From: Deltaproteobacteria bacterium
Lineage (GTDB): Bacteria > UBA10199 > 2-02-FULL-44-16
Direction of reading: 5' to 3'
NCBI GenBank assembly: GCA_016203825.1
Contig: JACQMA010000227.1
Coordinates: 1-7,655, forward strand
Length of the DNA: 7,655 bases
The notes below the pieces were generated by a model. It was given only the letters and a program-made list of their open reading frames with translations, was not told the DNA's origin and did no database searches. A program made the translations under genes and the position numbers. Shown piece after piece: positions 7,445 through 7,655 of the stretch (position 1 is its first letter; each line of letters begins with the position of its first letter).

Positions 7445-7633
7445 TCATGCAGCTTCCTTTAGACGTTTCTTTTCTACCCCCGTTTCGAGCAGCTCCTGAA
7501 TCAAACCATTCAGCGTGAGTCCACTTTCCTTCAATTCTGAAGACCATGATGATTTGTCGTTTTTTTCAGGAGATCGGCTCTCACCGGATAATAGAATCAA
7601 AAGTGATACTAAACACAAGAGAATGAAATACAT
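7445..7633 (-). CDS. Small hypothetical protein (62 aa) with hydrophobic N-terminus
   Basis: I do not recognise this protein. Residues 1-16 (MYFILLCLVSLLILLS) are strongly hydrophobic with no preceding positive charge. They are followed by a polar linker rich in Ser, Lys and Glu (17-35) and a probable amphipathic helix, LTLNGLIQELLETGVEKKRLKEAA (39-62). This suggests a tiny membrane-anchored protein rather than a classical secreted one; there is no lipobox. No Shine-Dalgarno lies before ATG 7633, and the upstream sequence is cut short by the window edge, so the start or even the frame could be wrong. It lies on the same strand and 58 nt upstream of the 77-aa frame, and the two could be co-transcribed. 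Confidence 0.33.
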   Translation of the reverse strand: MYFILLCLVSLLILLSGESRSPEKNDKSSWSSELKESGLTLNGLIQELLETGVEKKRLKEAA

Positions 7634-7655
7634 GTTACTAAAATAACAATTTGAC

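Overview
The window reads as chromosomal DNA from a hopanoid-making, probably Gram-negative bacterium of moderate GC. The genes for CTP synthase, ribosomal proteins S9 and L13, a cysteine desulfurase and squalene-hopene cyclase are all full-length in frame, apart from CTP synthase, which runs off the left edge. Nothing marks the main block as a plasmid or phage. I cannot name the phylum from the sequence: hopanoid synthesis and a soluble-type lytic transglycosylase fit many proteobacterial-like lineages.

From position 1 to about 6008 every gene lies on the minus strand. Read in the direction of transcription they are: shc (6008-3993), a 252-bp gap, a lytic transglycosylase (3740-3060), a NifS/IscS-type cysteine desulfurase (3019-1883), rplM (1799-1359), rpsI (1346-921) and pyrG (898 to beyond the left edge). 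rplM-rpsI is the classic pair, only 12 nt apart, and pyrG follows rpsI closely. These three look like one translation/nucleotide operon. The desulfurase and transglycosylase sit just upstream with gaps of 83 and 40 nt and may be read through into it. On the plus strand, a 108-bp region separates shc from a divergent gene for an exported alpha/beta hydrolase (6117-7163). The right end holds two small unrecognised minus-strand reading frames (7153-7386 and 7445-7633).

Three non-coding items stand out. First, a GC-rich segment of about 144 bp (3842-3985, about 71% GC) lies in the shc-transglycosylase gap. It is bounded by perfect 9-bp inverted repeats and contains two strong neighbouring hairpins; it looks like a small palindromic repeat element or a structured RNA. 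Second, a perfect 16-bp palindrome (6016-6031) sits 7 nt upstream of the shc start codon, where an operator would be expected. Third, an exact tandem 10-bp repeat lies upstream of rplM. There is no tRNA, rRNA, CRISPR array, transposase or recognisable defence system here.
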